From positions 1-33,543 of the forward strand of contig JALNXF010000008.1 of assembly GCA_023230505.1 (NCBI GenBank): DNA of 33,543 nt, read 5' to 3'. The position numbers were made by a program, and so were the translations under genes. The first letter of the stretch is position 1. Each line of letters begins with the position of its first letter. Origin of the DNA: Candidatus Altimarinota bacterium. Its GTDB lineage: Bacteria; Patescibacteriota; Gracilibacteria; BD1-5; UBA2023. A model generated the notes under the pieces. It ran no database searches and had not been told where the DNA came from. It saw only the letters and a list, made by a program, of their open reading frames with translations. Positions 8,876-17,561 of the stretch are shown one piece after another.

Positions 8876-11800
8876 ATGCTAATTCTAACCCAAAATACCA
8901 CATATATAAATTCTTGAAACTCATTTTCGAGAGCTTTTTTAGTTCACGAAAATCTGGAAAATAAAAATTTGGTTGTTTTTGATAGTTCTGAAGATTTGAG
9001 GGTTTTTGGGAAGATTTGGGAGTTTTTGGGGTTTGGGGGTTATTTTGTGGTGGAAAAATTGGGTGATTTTATGGAGTTTTTGAACTCTGGAGAGTGAGTA
9101 TTTTTTGGGTGTAAGGATATATTTGAATTGCCTTTTGTTTCAGAATATGAGCTATCTAAAAACACAATTTCAATTGTAAAAAATGAGGTTCAAAATAGTG
9201 AGGAAATTATAAAAAAATTGCTTGATTTTGGGTATAAATACAGTTCGCATTTGTGAAAATCTGGGAGTTATAATAAAGAATGAGATACTCTCAATATTTA
9301 TCCAAAAATGTGAAATTATTGAGTTAAAATAAGCTTTTTTTGAGATGAAATAGATGATATTTTATTACTTGATTTTAGTAATTCCAGAATTATCAAAAAA
9401 CTCGATGAATTTAAAATTATTAACTCGGCTTATTCAGTCGAAGAAAATAAAAACACAATAATCAATAATCTCAACAAATACGCCAAATTCTTCACAAAAA
9501 CTCCCCTCTCTACGAGTGGAGAGGGGCAGAGGGTGAGGTCTATTTTTGGAGATAAATCAGGGGTGAGGGCATTTATAATCTGACTCGATTTTTTTGATTG
9601 AATTTCAATTTTACAAAAAAACCTAAATCCAATTATTTTAGCTGAAACTCCTCAAGAATCTGCTACAAATCTGGAAATTAATCCATTTTCAGTAAATACT
9701 ATTGGGGAGCTTATTGATATTTTAAAAAGTAAAAATCAAGTAAAAATTTATACAAAAAATGAAAAAACTATTACAAAATTCCTAGAATTTAATGATATAA
9801 CAAGAAATATAGAAATTATAGAAATTCCTGCATCAATGCGCTATTTGGAGAGTTTTAAAATAAATTCCTCAGATTCTGTCATCCTGAGCGAAGAAGAACA
9901 GAGCATAGCGGAGTGAAGCGGAGTCGAAGGATCTATTAATAATAATTTACCTTATAAGGAGAATATAATTTGAATAGATTTCTCGACAAGCTCGAAATGA
10001 CAAAAAAAGGGGTTGGAATGACAAATAATATATTACATTTGTGATGACATTTTAAGTGATATTTTTATTAAAAAAAGGTCGAAGAAAAGTCTGGCAAAAA
10101 GTCTTGATTTGTTGCTGGAAATAAGGCCTGGTGATTTTATTGTTCATGTTGATCATTGAATTGGTAAATTTATTTGAATAATTTTGAAGGATTTATCTGG
10201 AATCAAAAGAGAATATATTGAGATAGAATACAGAGAAAATGATAAACTTTTTGTGCCAATTAGTGAGCTTCATCGAATTAGTAAATATATCTGAAATGAA
10301 AATCCAGCTCTAACTAGATTAAGTTCAGCTGAGTGGCAGAAAATAATGAAAAATACAGAAGTTGAAGTCGAGAGAATTGCAACTGAACTTCTTGAGATTT
10401 ATGCAAAAAGAAATATTTTAAAATGATTTTCATTTTCTGAATTTAGCGAAAAAGAGAAAATATTTAAAGATTCTTTTCCATATAAACACACATTTGACCA
10501 GGAAGTTGCAATAAAAGAAATTCTGTCTGATATGGAAAAAAGTAAACCAACAGATAGACTTCTGGTTTGAGATGTTGGCTTTGGTAAGACGGAAGTAGCA
10601 ATGAACGCGGTTTATAGAAGCTTTTTAAATGGAAAACAATCCGCTTTTATTTCGCCTCTTGTAATTCTGGCTTATGAGCATTTTGAATCCCTTAAAAAGA
10701 GATTTGCGGACTTTTGACTAAAAATAGAAATTCTAACAAGAGTATCGACCAAAAAAGAAGAAACTAAAATATTAGCTGGCTTAGCTTCAGGAGAAATTGA
10801 TGTAATTATCTGAACTCATAGACTTTTATCACCCGATATTAATTTCAAAAATCTTGGGTTAATCGTAATAGATGAAGAGCATAGATTCGGTGTAATGGAC
10901 AAGGAAAAACTTAATTCTTTAAAATTAGGTACCGGTACCTCTTTTAGGGTACCGGTACCTGTGGATATTCTCTCTTTATCTGCCACTCCTATTCCAAGAA
11001 GTCTTAATTTTGCGCTAAATTGAATAAAAGATATCTCGATTATTTCCACTCCCCCACCAAAAAAACAGCCAATTAAAACTATAGTTTCAAAATGGAGTGA
11101 TGATGTCATTTTAAATTGTATAAAAAAAGAATTTGAGAGAGATGGTCAAGTTTTATTTATCCACAATAGAATTGCAACAATTGAAACCACTAAAAAATAT
11201 TTAGAGAAATTAATCTGAAAAAATGCAAAAATCGTGATTGTGCACGGACAAATGAATTGACTTGAGGTTGAAGATAGAATTATGGATTTCAAAAATTGAA
11301 AATATAATATCCTACTTTCTACCACTGTTATCGAAAATGGAGTGAATTTTTTTAATGCTAATACGATAATTATTGATGAAGCCGACAAATTCGGACTTTC
11401 TCAAATTCACCAACTCAGATGAAGAGTCGGAAGATGAGCTACAGAAAGCAATTGTTATTTGATTTACAGAAAAGAAAATCTAGCGGATGACGCGAAAAAA
11501 AGGCTAATTACAATCGTGAATAATACTCATCTAGGAGCCTGATTTGAAATAGCGATGAAAGACCTAGAAATCAGATGAGCCGGCGATATTCTCGGAATTA
11601 AACAATCAGGAAAATCCAAAGAAACTTGATTAAGTTTGTATCTAAAATTACTTGAAAATAAAATAGAAGAGCTAAAAACTTGAAATAAAATCGAGTGAAT
11701 AAATTGCCAAATAGAACTGGGAATTTCTTACTATATTAGCGAGGATTTCTTCTCATCAGAATCTGACAAGCTTCACTTTTTTAGAAATATCGAATCAATC

Positions 11801-12121
11801 GAGACAATAAGTGATCTAGAATTTGCCCACAAAACTTTTATCGAGTGAAATGATGAAGTTCCCGAAGAATTTGAAAACCTATTTTTAATTTTGAAAACTC
11901 GCATAATTTTAAGTCAATATTGAGTTACATCGCTTAAAAAAGTCTGAACAAACTATACTTTTGAATTCAATAAGAGCACACCGGCGGATAAGGTAAAAGA
12001 ATTTCTTGATAGATTTGATGACGACAGGAATTTTGTACTAATTACAATCCATAAAATAAAAGTAGAAACTAAATTTTGGAAATGAGATTTAGAGTTTTTG
12101 AGGAGTTTAGTGAAATATTAG
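8876..12121 (+). CDS. mfd: Transcription-repair coupling factor Mfd
   Basis: Mfd is a DNA translocase that removes RNA polymerase stalled at damage and recruits UvrA. The 1081-residue protein has a divergent UvrB-like N-terminal half, the RNA-polymerase-interacting domain at about 415-500 ([18 protein letters not shown]), Walker [15 protein letters not shown] near 562-575, DEEH near 665, SATPIPRSL near 700, and motif VI LRGRVGRG near 845. The TRCF C-terminal domain follows to TAG. TGA is glycine at many conserved sites. Short repeat-like sequences interrupt the frame at 9503-9535, 9877-9938, 9978-10022 and 10927-10960. The last is an 11-residue insertion ([11 protein letters not shown]) just before [10 protein letters not shown], where other Mfd proteins continue directly. 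The stop overlaps the convergent ATPase gene's stop. Confidence 0.96.
9503..9535. repeat. Palindromic repeat inside mfd (site A)
   Basis: CCCCTCTC (9503-9510) pairs with GAGAGGGG (9519-9526) around an 8-base loop, followed by CAGAGGGTGAGG. A second GGGTGAGG is 30 bases on. The GC content is far above the flanks. It encodes the Ser/Gly/Arg-rich stretch [10 protein letters not shown] in frame. Confidence 0.7.
9877..9938. repeat. TGTCATCCTGAGC...GGATCTATTA repeat inside mfd (site B)
   Basis: Left end TGTCATCCTGAGC (9877-9889) and right end GTCGAAGGATCTATTA (9923-9938). The same two ends bound the intergenic copy at 31241-31337. The insert stays in the mfd frame only because its TGA is read as glycine. 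Confidence 0.75.
9978..10022. repeat. Clustered repeat remnants inside mfd (site C)
   Basis: CTCGACAAGCTCGAAATGACA is partly self-complementary through TCGA/TCGA, and is followed by GGTTGGAATGACAAA. Both contain the AATGACA tail also seen in the dnaX repeats. It is in frame and uses two TGA glycine codons. Confidence 0.5.
10927..10960. repeat. Double-palindrome insertion inside mfd (site D)
   Basis: AGGTACCGGTACCT, a perfect 14-bp palindrome, occurs at 10927-10940. Its copy, preceded by one extra base (AGGGTACCGGTACCT), occurs at 10946-10960. The spacer is six bases. It is a 33-base in-frame insertion at a point where Mfd proteins are otherwise conserved. Confidence 0.85.
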
Positions 12122-13311
12122 ATTTTATTTATAAGTCAAAAAAGCCGTAAAGGAATCTCATTCTTGATACCTATTTCTATGTCATCTTTTATTATAAAAA
12201 TATCCTTTTCTGATCTTTTCTTATTTTTTCATCATATTTCAAAATATAAATTAGATAAATTATGTTTTACTACAAAATCTGTGTTTGTCATAAAAAATAT
12301 CTCTTTATTTAATCTCTTAATTTGAGATACAAAAAAGGTTTCTCTAAAATTTCATGTATAAGAATCAAACAAAGATAATATATTTGTATTTGCTAAATAA
12401 AACTTTTTAGATTTTCTAAGTCTATCGGATGTTTTTCAAAAATATTGTAATAAATTAACAAGTCATATTTGTGATAAAAAATTAATATAAATTTCCGTTA
12501 CTTGAGGGCTAAGAGTTATTTTCTTGGATATTGCATATACTGATAAATCAGAAGTTCCGGCATTAGCAATATAGTATATAATATCTTCAATTTTTGATAA
12601 ATTATTTGTGCTAATATCTACAAAATCAGTTAAATCTTCATAAATTGATTTTTTAATAGAATTTTGCATTTTTATTTTATATTCTATTTCATTTCATATT
12701 TCTTCATAAAAATATCAAAATTGTCAAAATCTTAAATAATCATCAAGCATTTTTTTTGAAAACCATGATATATTGTTTTTAGCTATTTCTACATGGTTAT
12801 TCAATATATCATCCAGACTATAATCGCTTATTTTTATATTTTTCGTAAGATAAATAAATTCTCTAAAACTAAATTCTTTTAGTTCAAATTTTAAACTTCT
12901 TCTCGATAAATCATATCATCATTTGGTTAAATTTATCATATTACTTCAAGAAAAAATCACCTTTACATCTAAAAAATCATATATATTTTTAAGGGACTGT
13001 TGCCAGTCTTGATTAAAATGAATCTCATCAAGATAAAATGTAGTATATCAATAATTTTTTTGTAATTCATCTAATATATTAAATAAATTAACATTTTTTA
13101 ATCACACTAAATCACAAGATATATAAATAGATTTATCAGTTTTAACTCTTCTTGAAAGCAAATAAGAAGTCTTTCATACTCATCGTAATCCTATTATTCC
13201 GTATATTTTTGAATTAGAATCAAAACTTGAATATATATCCCTTTCTATATATTTTTTAAAATTATATTTTGATACAATATAACTATCTTGCTTTAATAAT
13301 TCTTCTAACAT
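12118..13311 (-). CDS. AAA ATPase, DUF4143 type
   Basis: The 397-residue protein starts MLEELLKQDSYIVSKYNF. It has Walker A GLRGVGKTSYLLS near residues 40-53 with TGA glycines, Walker B TFYLDEIHFN near 92-101, and the sensor-like VIFSGSNMINL near 120-130. The segment FELKEFSFREFIYL (about 145-160) is the conserved link of AAA_14/DUF4143 proteins. A winged-helix-like part LSVYAISKKITLSPQVTEIYINFLSQIGLV is near 250-280, and the C-terminus resembles the DUF4143 nuclease-like fold (KHNLSNLYFEI). The family is common in archaea and bacteria, including minimal genomes, and its role is unclear. It ends TAA four bases into mfd's end on the opposite strand. Confidence 0.85.
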
Positions 13312-13385
13312 TTTAAGTGAACTTTAAATAATAAGTGCAGTTATTATAACTACACTTAAAATAAAATCAAATTTATTTTTAAAAA

Positions 13386-13925
13386 TTACTGCTCCGCACG
13401 AAAAGAAAGTCAATCTAATGAAAACCAGCTATTTCAACCAGTATATGGATAAATACTTCAATCAGTTTTAACATCAACTCTTCATATAACATAAGTTCAA
13501 GTAGAAGAATCTGTACTATAAATTAATTGTTCTAAAGGCCTATATCAGATTGGTAAAACGAAGATATTTTGTAAGATTGTTCAATTTTTAACTAATCATT
13601 TTAAATGTACTATTCAAAGTCAGTCTTTATAATATCATGCTGTACTGGCAACTCATCAATAATTTACCCATCAATTTAATAATATAGATGTCTTCCAAGT
13701 TTCTGCTGTTTTAATTCCATCAACTTCATTTTTTAAATAATCCAAGCTTCCTACCATCTTATTCCATTCAGTAGCAAAGAATCATGAGCCAGTTCATACT
13801 TGACTTGGAAGGTTGAAAACTCCAGTTGCATAGGCTATATATAGTCATATTATCATAAGAAAACCAAATCAAAATCAAATTCCAGAAATTAAAGAATTTG
13901 AAAATTTTTTAAGAAAATTTTTCAT
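13386..13925 (-). CDS. Membrane-anchored protein with phage-tail-fibre-like C-terminal domain
   Basis: The 179-residue protein starts MKNFLKKFSNSLISG, followed by a hydrophobic helix (about 13-35, FGFLMIIGLYIAYATGVF), then a spacer. The C-terminal half (about 85-179) has the pattern GIVHLKGLVKNGTILQNIFVLPIGYRP, then VDVKTDGSIYPYTG, then SGFSLDGLSFRAEQ. This order, with the LPxGYRP turn and a terminal SLDGxSF, is familiar from receptor-binding and baseplate proteins of Gram-positive phages. Nearly all glycines are TGA, so it is native to this code or long resident. I infer a cell-surface adhesin or host-contact protein; no other phage structural genes are nearby. Confidence 0.72.
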
Positions 13926-13937
13926 ATTAAGAAATTT

Positions 13938-13977
13938 AAAAAAATAGAATGTTTTTTCTGAAACATTCTATTTTTTT
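13938..13977. terminator. Hairpin terminator
   Basis: 17-bp stem AAATAGAATGTTT / AAACATTCTATTT extended by flanking A and T runs, with a six-base loop. It can end the minus-strand GH73 transcript before the tail-like gene's start. Confidence 0.8.
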
Positions 13978-14024
13978 TTGATTTTTCAAAAGATTTTTTC
14001 TTTTTCCTTTAAATATTACCTATC

Positions 14025-14044
14025 ATTCCCACGAATGCGGGAAT
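14025..14044. repeat. ATTCCC-N8-GGGAAT inverted repeat
   Basis: ATTCCC (14025-14030), eight bases ACGAATGC, then GGGAAT (14039-14044). The format is the same as the dRS3 elements described in Neisseria. It sits between two terminator hairpins, in non-coding DNA. Confidence 0.6.
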
Positions 14045-14048
14045 CTAT

Positions 14049-14081
14049 AAAAAATCCCTTCCGAACTCGAAGGGATTTTTT
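14049..14081 (-). terminator. Terminator downstream of the GH73 gene
   Basis: 13-bp stem AAAAAATCCCTTC / GAAGGGATTTTTT with a seven-base loop, 17 bases beyond the stop codon at 14099. A second hairpin follows at 13938. Confidence 0.85.
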
Positions 14082-14098
14082 GTGAAATTAAAAGTATT

Positions 14099-15367
14099 TT
14101 AAGCAACTTCTATCTGATTTGTTTTCCAGACACTCACAATCTTATCGACATATACTGGATCGGTTGCGTATCCCGCATCCTTAATAGCTTCGATAAATTT
14201 TTTCGGATTGAAGTTTTCTGAAGTATAATCTTTTGGATAGTATGAAGGGCGTGGGTCAATATTTTTTGCATACTGAAATGCTTCGCGGTATCGAGGATTC
14301 TTTGTTAAGAATTTTGCATAATCAATAAAAGATTCTTTCATATCCGAATAAGTTCTAAATGAAGCATTTTCCATAACTTCTCGTCCATTATACACTTCTC
14401 GTGTAGCGAAAGTCTTTCCTTCTCATTTAATACCAAAATAGTTTCCTTCATTTGTAGCAAGTTTACTTTTTCCGTATCCAGACTCGAGAGCCGCCTGTCA
14501 GACAGTTACCTGCCATGGAATACCATATTGTTCCTCGATAGTTTTTGCTACTTTTGTTGCATTGTCTATGAAACCTTTCTTTTCCTCAAGGGAGAGCTTA
14601 CGAACAGTCTCTTCGCGAATTTCTTCTTCCGCAATATGATTTACCCACTCTTCATCTGCTAGAGCAGATTCTACAAGCATTTTTTCATTCACCTCCCCTA
14701 TTTTTGTAATTTCAATTTTATCTCCATTATAAACAGCGATATAAGGTGGTTTGCAAGAATCATTATAATATCATGGTCTTGGAGTATCTCTTCTATCAGC
14801 CACTATGCCATTTGGATATTTATCCGTCGTTAATCGTACTTGACGCACAGTCAACGGAAGTATATCTCCAGCTCCTATAATATTGTTTACATTTTGGTTT
14901 TCTCAGAAATTAACAATAAATTCGTCTTTTTCTTCTATTTTATCTTTTGAAACTTCTTTTGTGGCATCTCATTTTTTAACCAATAATAGTTTAGCTAAAT
15001 CTGCTCAGGTTTTTTTGAGAAATAAAATATCTGAAGCTCTTACGGTTTCTGGTTGTTCATTCTTTCAAATAATTGTTTTTTGTTTTTCATTTCATTTATA
15101 TTTGAGAGCATAAAATTGAATTAATCTAACTTTTTCTCTTTCTAAAGAAAAAATTTCACTTTCTAGCTTAGAAATTTCTTCAGTTGATTTTGGAGAAGTT
15201 TTTTTAAGTAGCACAAGTTTTTCTCTTAAAGCTTGAAGTTTTATTGTATTTTGTTGAAGATTTCTTCCTTCATTACCAGATAAATTAGGATAAATTTCTT
15301 GAATTTGCTCATTTACTGATTTTTGCTCAATATTTTTTTTATTTACTTCTTTAGTAGAATTAGCCAT
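14099..15367 (-). CDS. GH73-type glucosaminidase (FlgJ/LytD-like) with coiled-coil N-terminus
   Basis: The enzyme would cleave the N-acetylglucosaminyl bond of peptidoglycan. The 422-residue protein starts MANSTKEVNKKNIEQ. A coiled-coil region covers about 25-90 (ALREKLVLLKKTSPKSTEEISKLESEIF), followed by a basic linker and a short beta-rich part near 190-220. The GH73 domain covers about 240-422: IEEQYGIPWQVTVGQAALES has the catalytic Glu in ALESGYGKS, then NYFGIKGEG, YSDMKESFIDYAKFL and the AGYATDPVYVDKI ending. There is no signal peptide, so export or release is unexplained. An internal GGGGAGGTG precedes an in-frame ATG at 14692 that would give a GH73-only product. TGA glycines occur throughout, fewer in the GH73 half. 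Confidence 0.88.
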
Positions 15368-15426
15368 ATATTTTTTAAAATTAAAATTAACAAACTCATA
15401 TTATCATATATTTCCAAATAAATCAA

Positions 15427-15456
15427 AAAAAGCGCCAAAATTAATCGACGCTTTTA
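15427..15456. terminator. Weak hairpin between the GH73 and STAS genes
   Basis: AAAAGCG pairs with CGCTTTT, with an interrupted inner stem (CC / CGA region). It may be a modest terminator for the STAS gene on the minus strand. Confidence 0.4.
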
Positions 15457-15470
15457 AGAAAAATTTTAAA

Positions 15471-15848
15471 TTAGGCTAATTTTTGATCTTCTAATTTAAC
15501 TCATAGTGCAGTAAATGCTTCTTCTTCTGTGTCTAGAGTTGTAATAATAGTTGTAATTCCAACTAATTCAAGTGTATCTTTTACTTCTTCAGTCATATTT
15601 GTAAGAAACATTTGTCCATTTCCATCTTCAATATTTGAAAAAATATCAGCAATATATCAAATAGATTTTGAATTAAGATATTTTAATCAAGAAAAATTGA
15701 AAACAAGTTTTTTAGAAGTAAAATCTCAAATAGCATTATATACTGCTGTAAAAGTTTTATCAGCATTTGTCTCATCAAGTTCTCAGCTAAATTCAAAAAC
15801 AATAACTCAACCTACACTTTTTTTCTTAATGTCTATTGGTGTGTTCAT
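15471..15848 (-). CDS. STAS-domain (anti-anti-sigma-like) protein
   Basis: A 125-residue single-domain protein, starting MNTPIDIKKKSVGGVIVFEFSGELDETNADKTF, which is the strand-helix start of STAS proteins. LVFNFSGLKYLNSKSIGYIADIF (about 52-75) matches the conserved loop and helix (DxSgLxxlnSxgig) with the serine that anti-sigma kinases phosphorylate. The end (NMTEEVKDTLELVGITTIITTLDTEEEAFTAL) fits the C-terminal helices. Several TGA glycines. No anti-sigma kinase or phosphatase is next to it, so its partner must lie elsewhere. Its start lies 136 bases from that of the divergent FemAB-like gene. Confidence 0.88.
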
Positions 15849-15984
15849 AATAATTAAATTAAATAATATTAAGCTTATTTTAATATATTTTATAAAAAAT
15901 TGCAAATTTAATTGCAAAAAAAGCTTTTCAAGATAAACTTTCAAAAATATATTAACTCATTATATACATTTATAATAAAAATCA

Positions 15985-17013
15985 ATGGAAATATTAAAAA
16001 TTAAAATTACAGAAAAAATCGAGAATTTAGAGAAAATAGAAAAAAATATTAGTAAATTATTAGAAAAAAGTGAGTATAATCCGATATGGCAAAGTATTAA
16101 ATGGAATTTAATGCTCCAAAAAACAGACTATATAGAAGCAGGATTTTTTATTTGAGTTTATGAAAAAAATGATCTACAAAATTATATAATAATAGAAAAA
16201 AGAAGCATTTGAGCAGGGTTTTTCGCTTTTTTCATACTTGGTTGACCAGCAAATAATTACAAGATTAAAGAGCTTGAAAATGAAATAATTTTATTATGAA
16301 AGGAAGAAAATGTGATCTATATCCAAATAGAACCACTAGAAAATGATATAATTTTTGAATGATTTAAAGATATTAAATTAAAAAAAATCATTGAAAAATG
16401 TACAGTTTTAATTGATTTAGAAAAAAGTGAACAAGATATTTTAGCTTTAATGAAACAAAAATGAAGGTATAATATAAAAATAGCAGAAAAAAATGATATA
16501 AAAATAGAGGAAGCTCTAAATAATAAGCAAAATCTAGAAATATTTTACAATTTATTAAAAGAAACAAATTTAAGAGATAATTTTAATATAAATTCTCTAT
16601 CTTATTTCAAGAATTTTCTAAATTATCTGTATGAAAATAATTTAGGATGACTTTATTTTGCTAAAAAATGAAATATTGTAATTGCGTCTTGAATTTTTGT
16701 TTTTTATGGAAAAACAGCTTATTATTATTACGGAGCATCTACAGGAGATAATAATTTTAGAAAATATATGGCAACTTACCTCCTGCAATGGGAAATGATT
16801 GTTGAGGCAAAAAAAAGATGATGCACTTTATATGATTTTTTGTGAATAGCATGCAAAGAAGACAGGAAATCACATCTAACTTGAGTATCTGATTTTAAAT
16901 TAAAACTATCTCAAAATATAAAAAAGTGGCCAAATGTAGAGGTATATATCAACAAAAAAGCTATATTTTTTTTATTTTTTTTAAAAAATAAAATAAGAAA
17001 CTTTCTTAAATAA
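15985..17013 (+). CDS. FemAB-type aminoacyltransferase (GNAT fold)
   Basis: FemABX enzymes use aminoacyl-tRNA to add amino acids to the peptidoglycan peptide bridge; distant relatives act on other acceptors. The 342-residue protein starts MEILKIKITEKIENLEKI. FNPxWQS-type start (NPIWQSIKWNLML, about 34-46) and AGFFAFFILGGPANNY (about 77-92) fit the first GNAT half. MKQKGRYNIKIAEKND (about 155-170) matches the K-R-I-aromatic motif common in FemX. GASTGDNNFRKYMATYLLQWEMIVEAKKRGCTLYDFLGI is the strong C-terminal signature (about 250-290), with TGA glycines. It ends with a hydrophobic segment FFLFFLKNK that may bind the membrane. Confidence 0.87.
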
Positions 17014-17124
17014 ATAATGGCTTAAAATAAGGGCTTTTTTTATATAAAAATCTTAGTGTAAATAATATATTTATTAAAGAAAATATTTATTAAATAATTT
17101 ATAAATTAGTCAATAACTTTATTT

Positions 17125-17151
17125 TTGATAAAAATACAAAAGAAATATAAT
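17125..17151 (+). promoter_or_regulatory. Candidate promoter for the lipoprotein gene
   Basis: TTGATA (17125-17130) and TATAAT (17146-17151) with a 15-base spacer, 37 bases before the start codon. The spacer is short, so confidence is modest. Confidence 0.4.
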
Positions 17152-17188
17152 CAAATTACTTTTAAAATATTAATTAACCAAATTTATT

Positions 17189-17494
17189 ATGAAAAAGTTA
17201 TTAGCTATATTGGCTGTTTGAGCATTTGCTCTTACATCTTGTGGGACAAGTGCTCCTACTGAAGAAACTCCTGCAGTTACTCCAACTACTGAAACTCCTG
17301 CTACTGAAATGCCTGCTGAAGCTCCTGCAGTAGAAAATACTGAAACTCCTGCTGCTGAAACTCCTGCTGAAACTCCTGCTGAAACTCCTGCAGTAGAAAA
17401 TACTGAAACTCCTGCTGCTGAAATGCCTGCTGAAGCTCCTGCTACTGAAATGCCTGCTGAAGCTCCTGCTACTGATTCAACTGTTACTCAATAA
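17189..17494 (+). CDS. Ala/Glu/Pro/Thr-rich repeat lipoprotein
   Basis: A 101-residue lipoprotein. The signal MKKLLAILAVGAFALTSCG ends in a lipobox-like LTSC, with Cys18 as the lipidation site. All the rest is low complexity, built from units of the type ETPA, MPAEAPA and VENTETPA, then ends STVTQ-TAA. The TGA in AVGAF is glycine, so the gene is adapted to this code. The nearly identical DNA units suggest length change by slippage or recombination. Such a stalk could lift or mask a surface and may be glycosylated at Thr (inference). It converges with the 875-residue gene. Confidence 0.88.
17280..17475 (+). repeat. Coding minisatellite in the lipoprotein gene
   Basis: Near-identical short units such as GAAACTCCTGCTGCTGAA, GAAATGCCTGCTGAAGCT and GTAGAAAATACT are shuffled in tandem, with the longer block from GTAGAAAATACTGAAACT repeated about 66 bases apart. 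Confidence 0.8.
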
Positions 17495-17508
17495 TAGTTT
17501 TTTCAAAA

Positions 17509-17552
17509 AAAACTACAAAAAATCTCCCGAATGGGAGATTTTTTGTAGTTTT
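17509..17552. terminator. Bidirectional terminator with 20-bp stem
   Basis: AAAACTACAAAAAATCTCCC pairs perfectly with its reverse complement around a GAAT loop. It lies between the convergent lipoprotein gene and the gene at 17562. Confidence 0.92.
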
Positions 17553-17561
17553 GAGAATTAA

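Noticed and set aside
9503..9540. CRISPR-like repeat
   Set aside because: Only one GC-rich hairpin and a partial second GGGTGAGG. There is no regular spacing and no cas gene in the window.
10816..11388. Minus-strand open frames of 80-97 residues within mfd
   Set aside because: They are shadows opposite the conserved helicase domains and have biased composition with no start signal.
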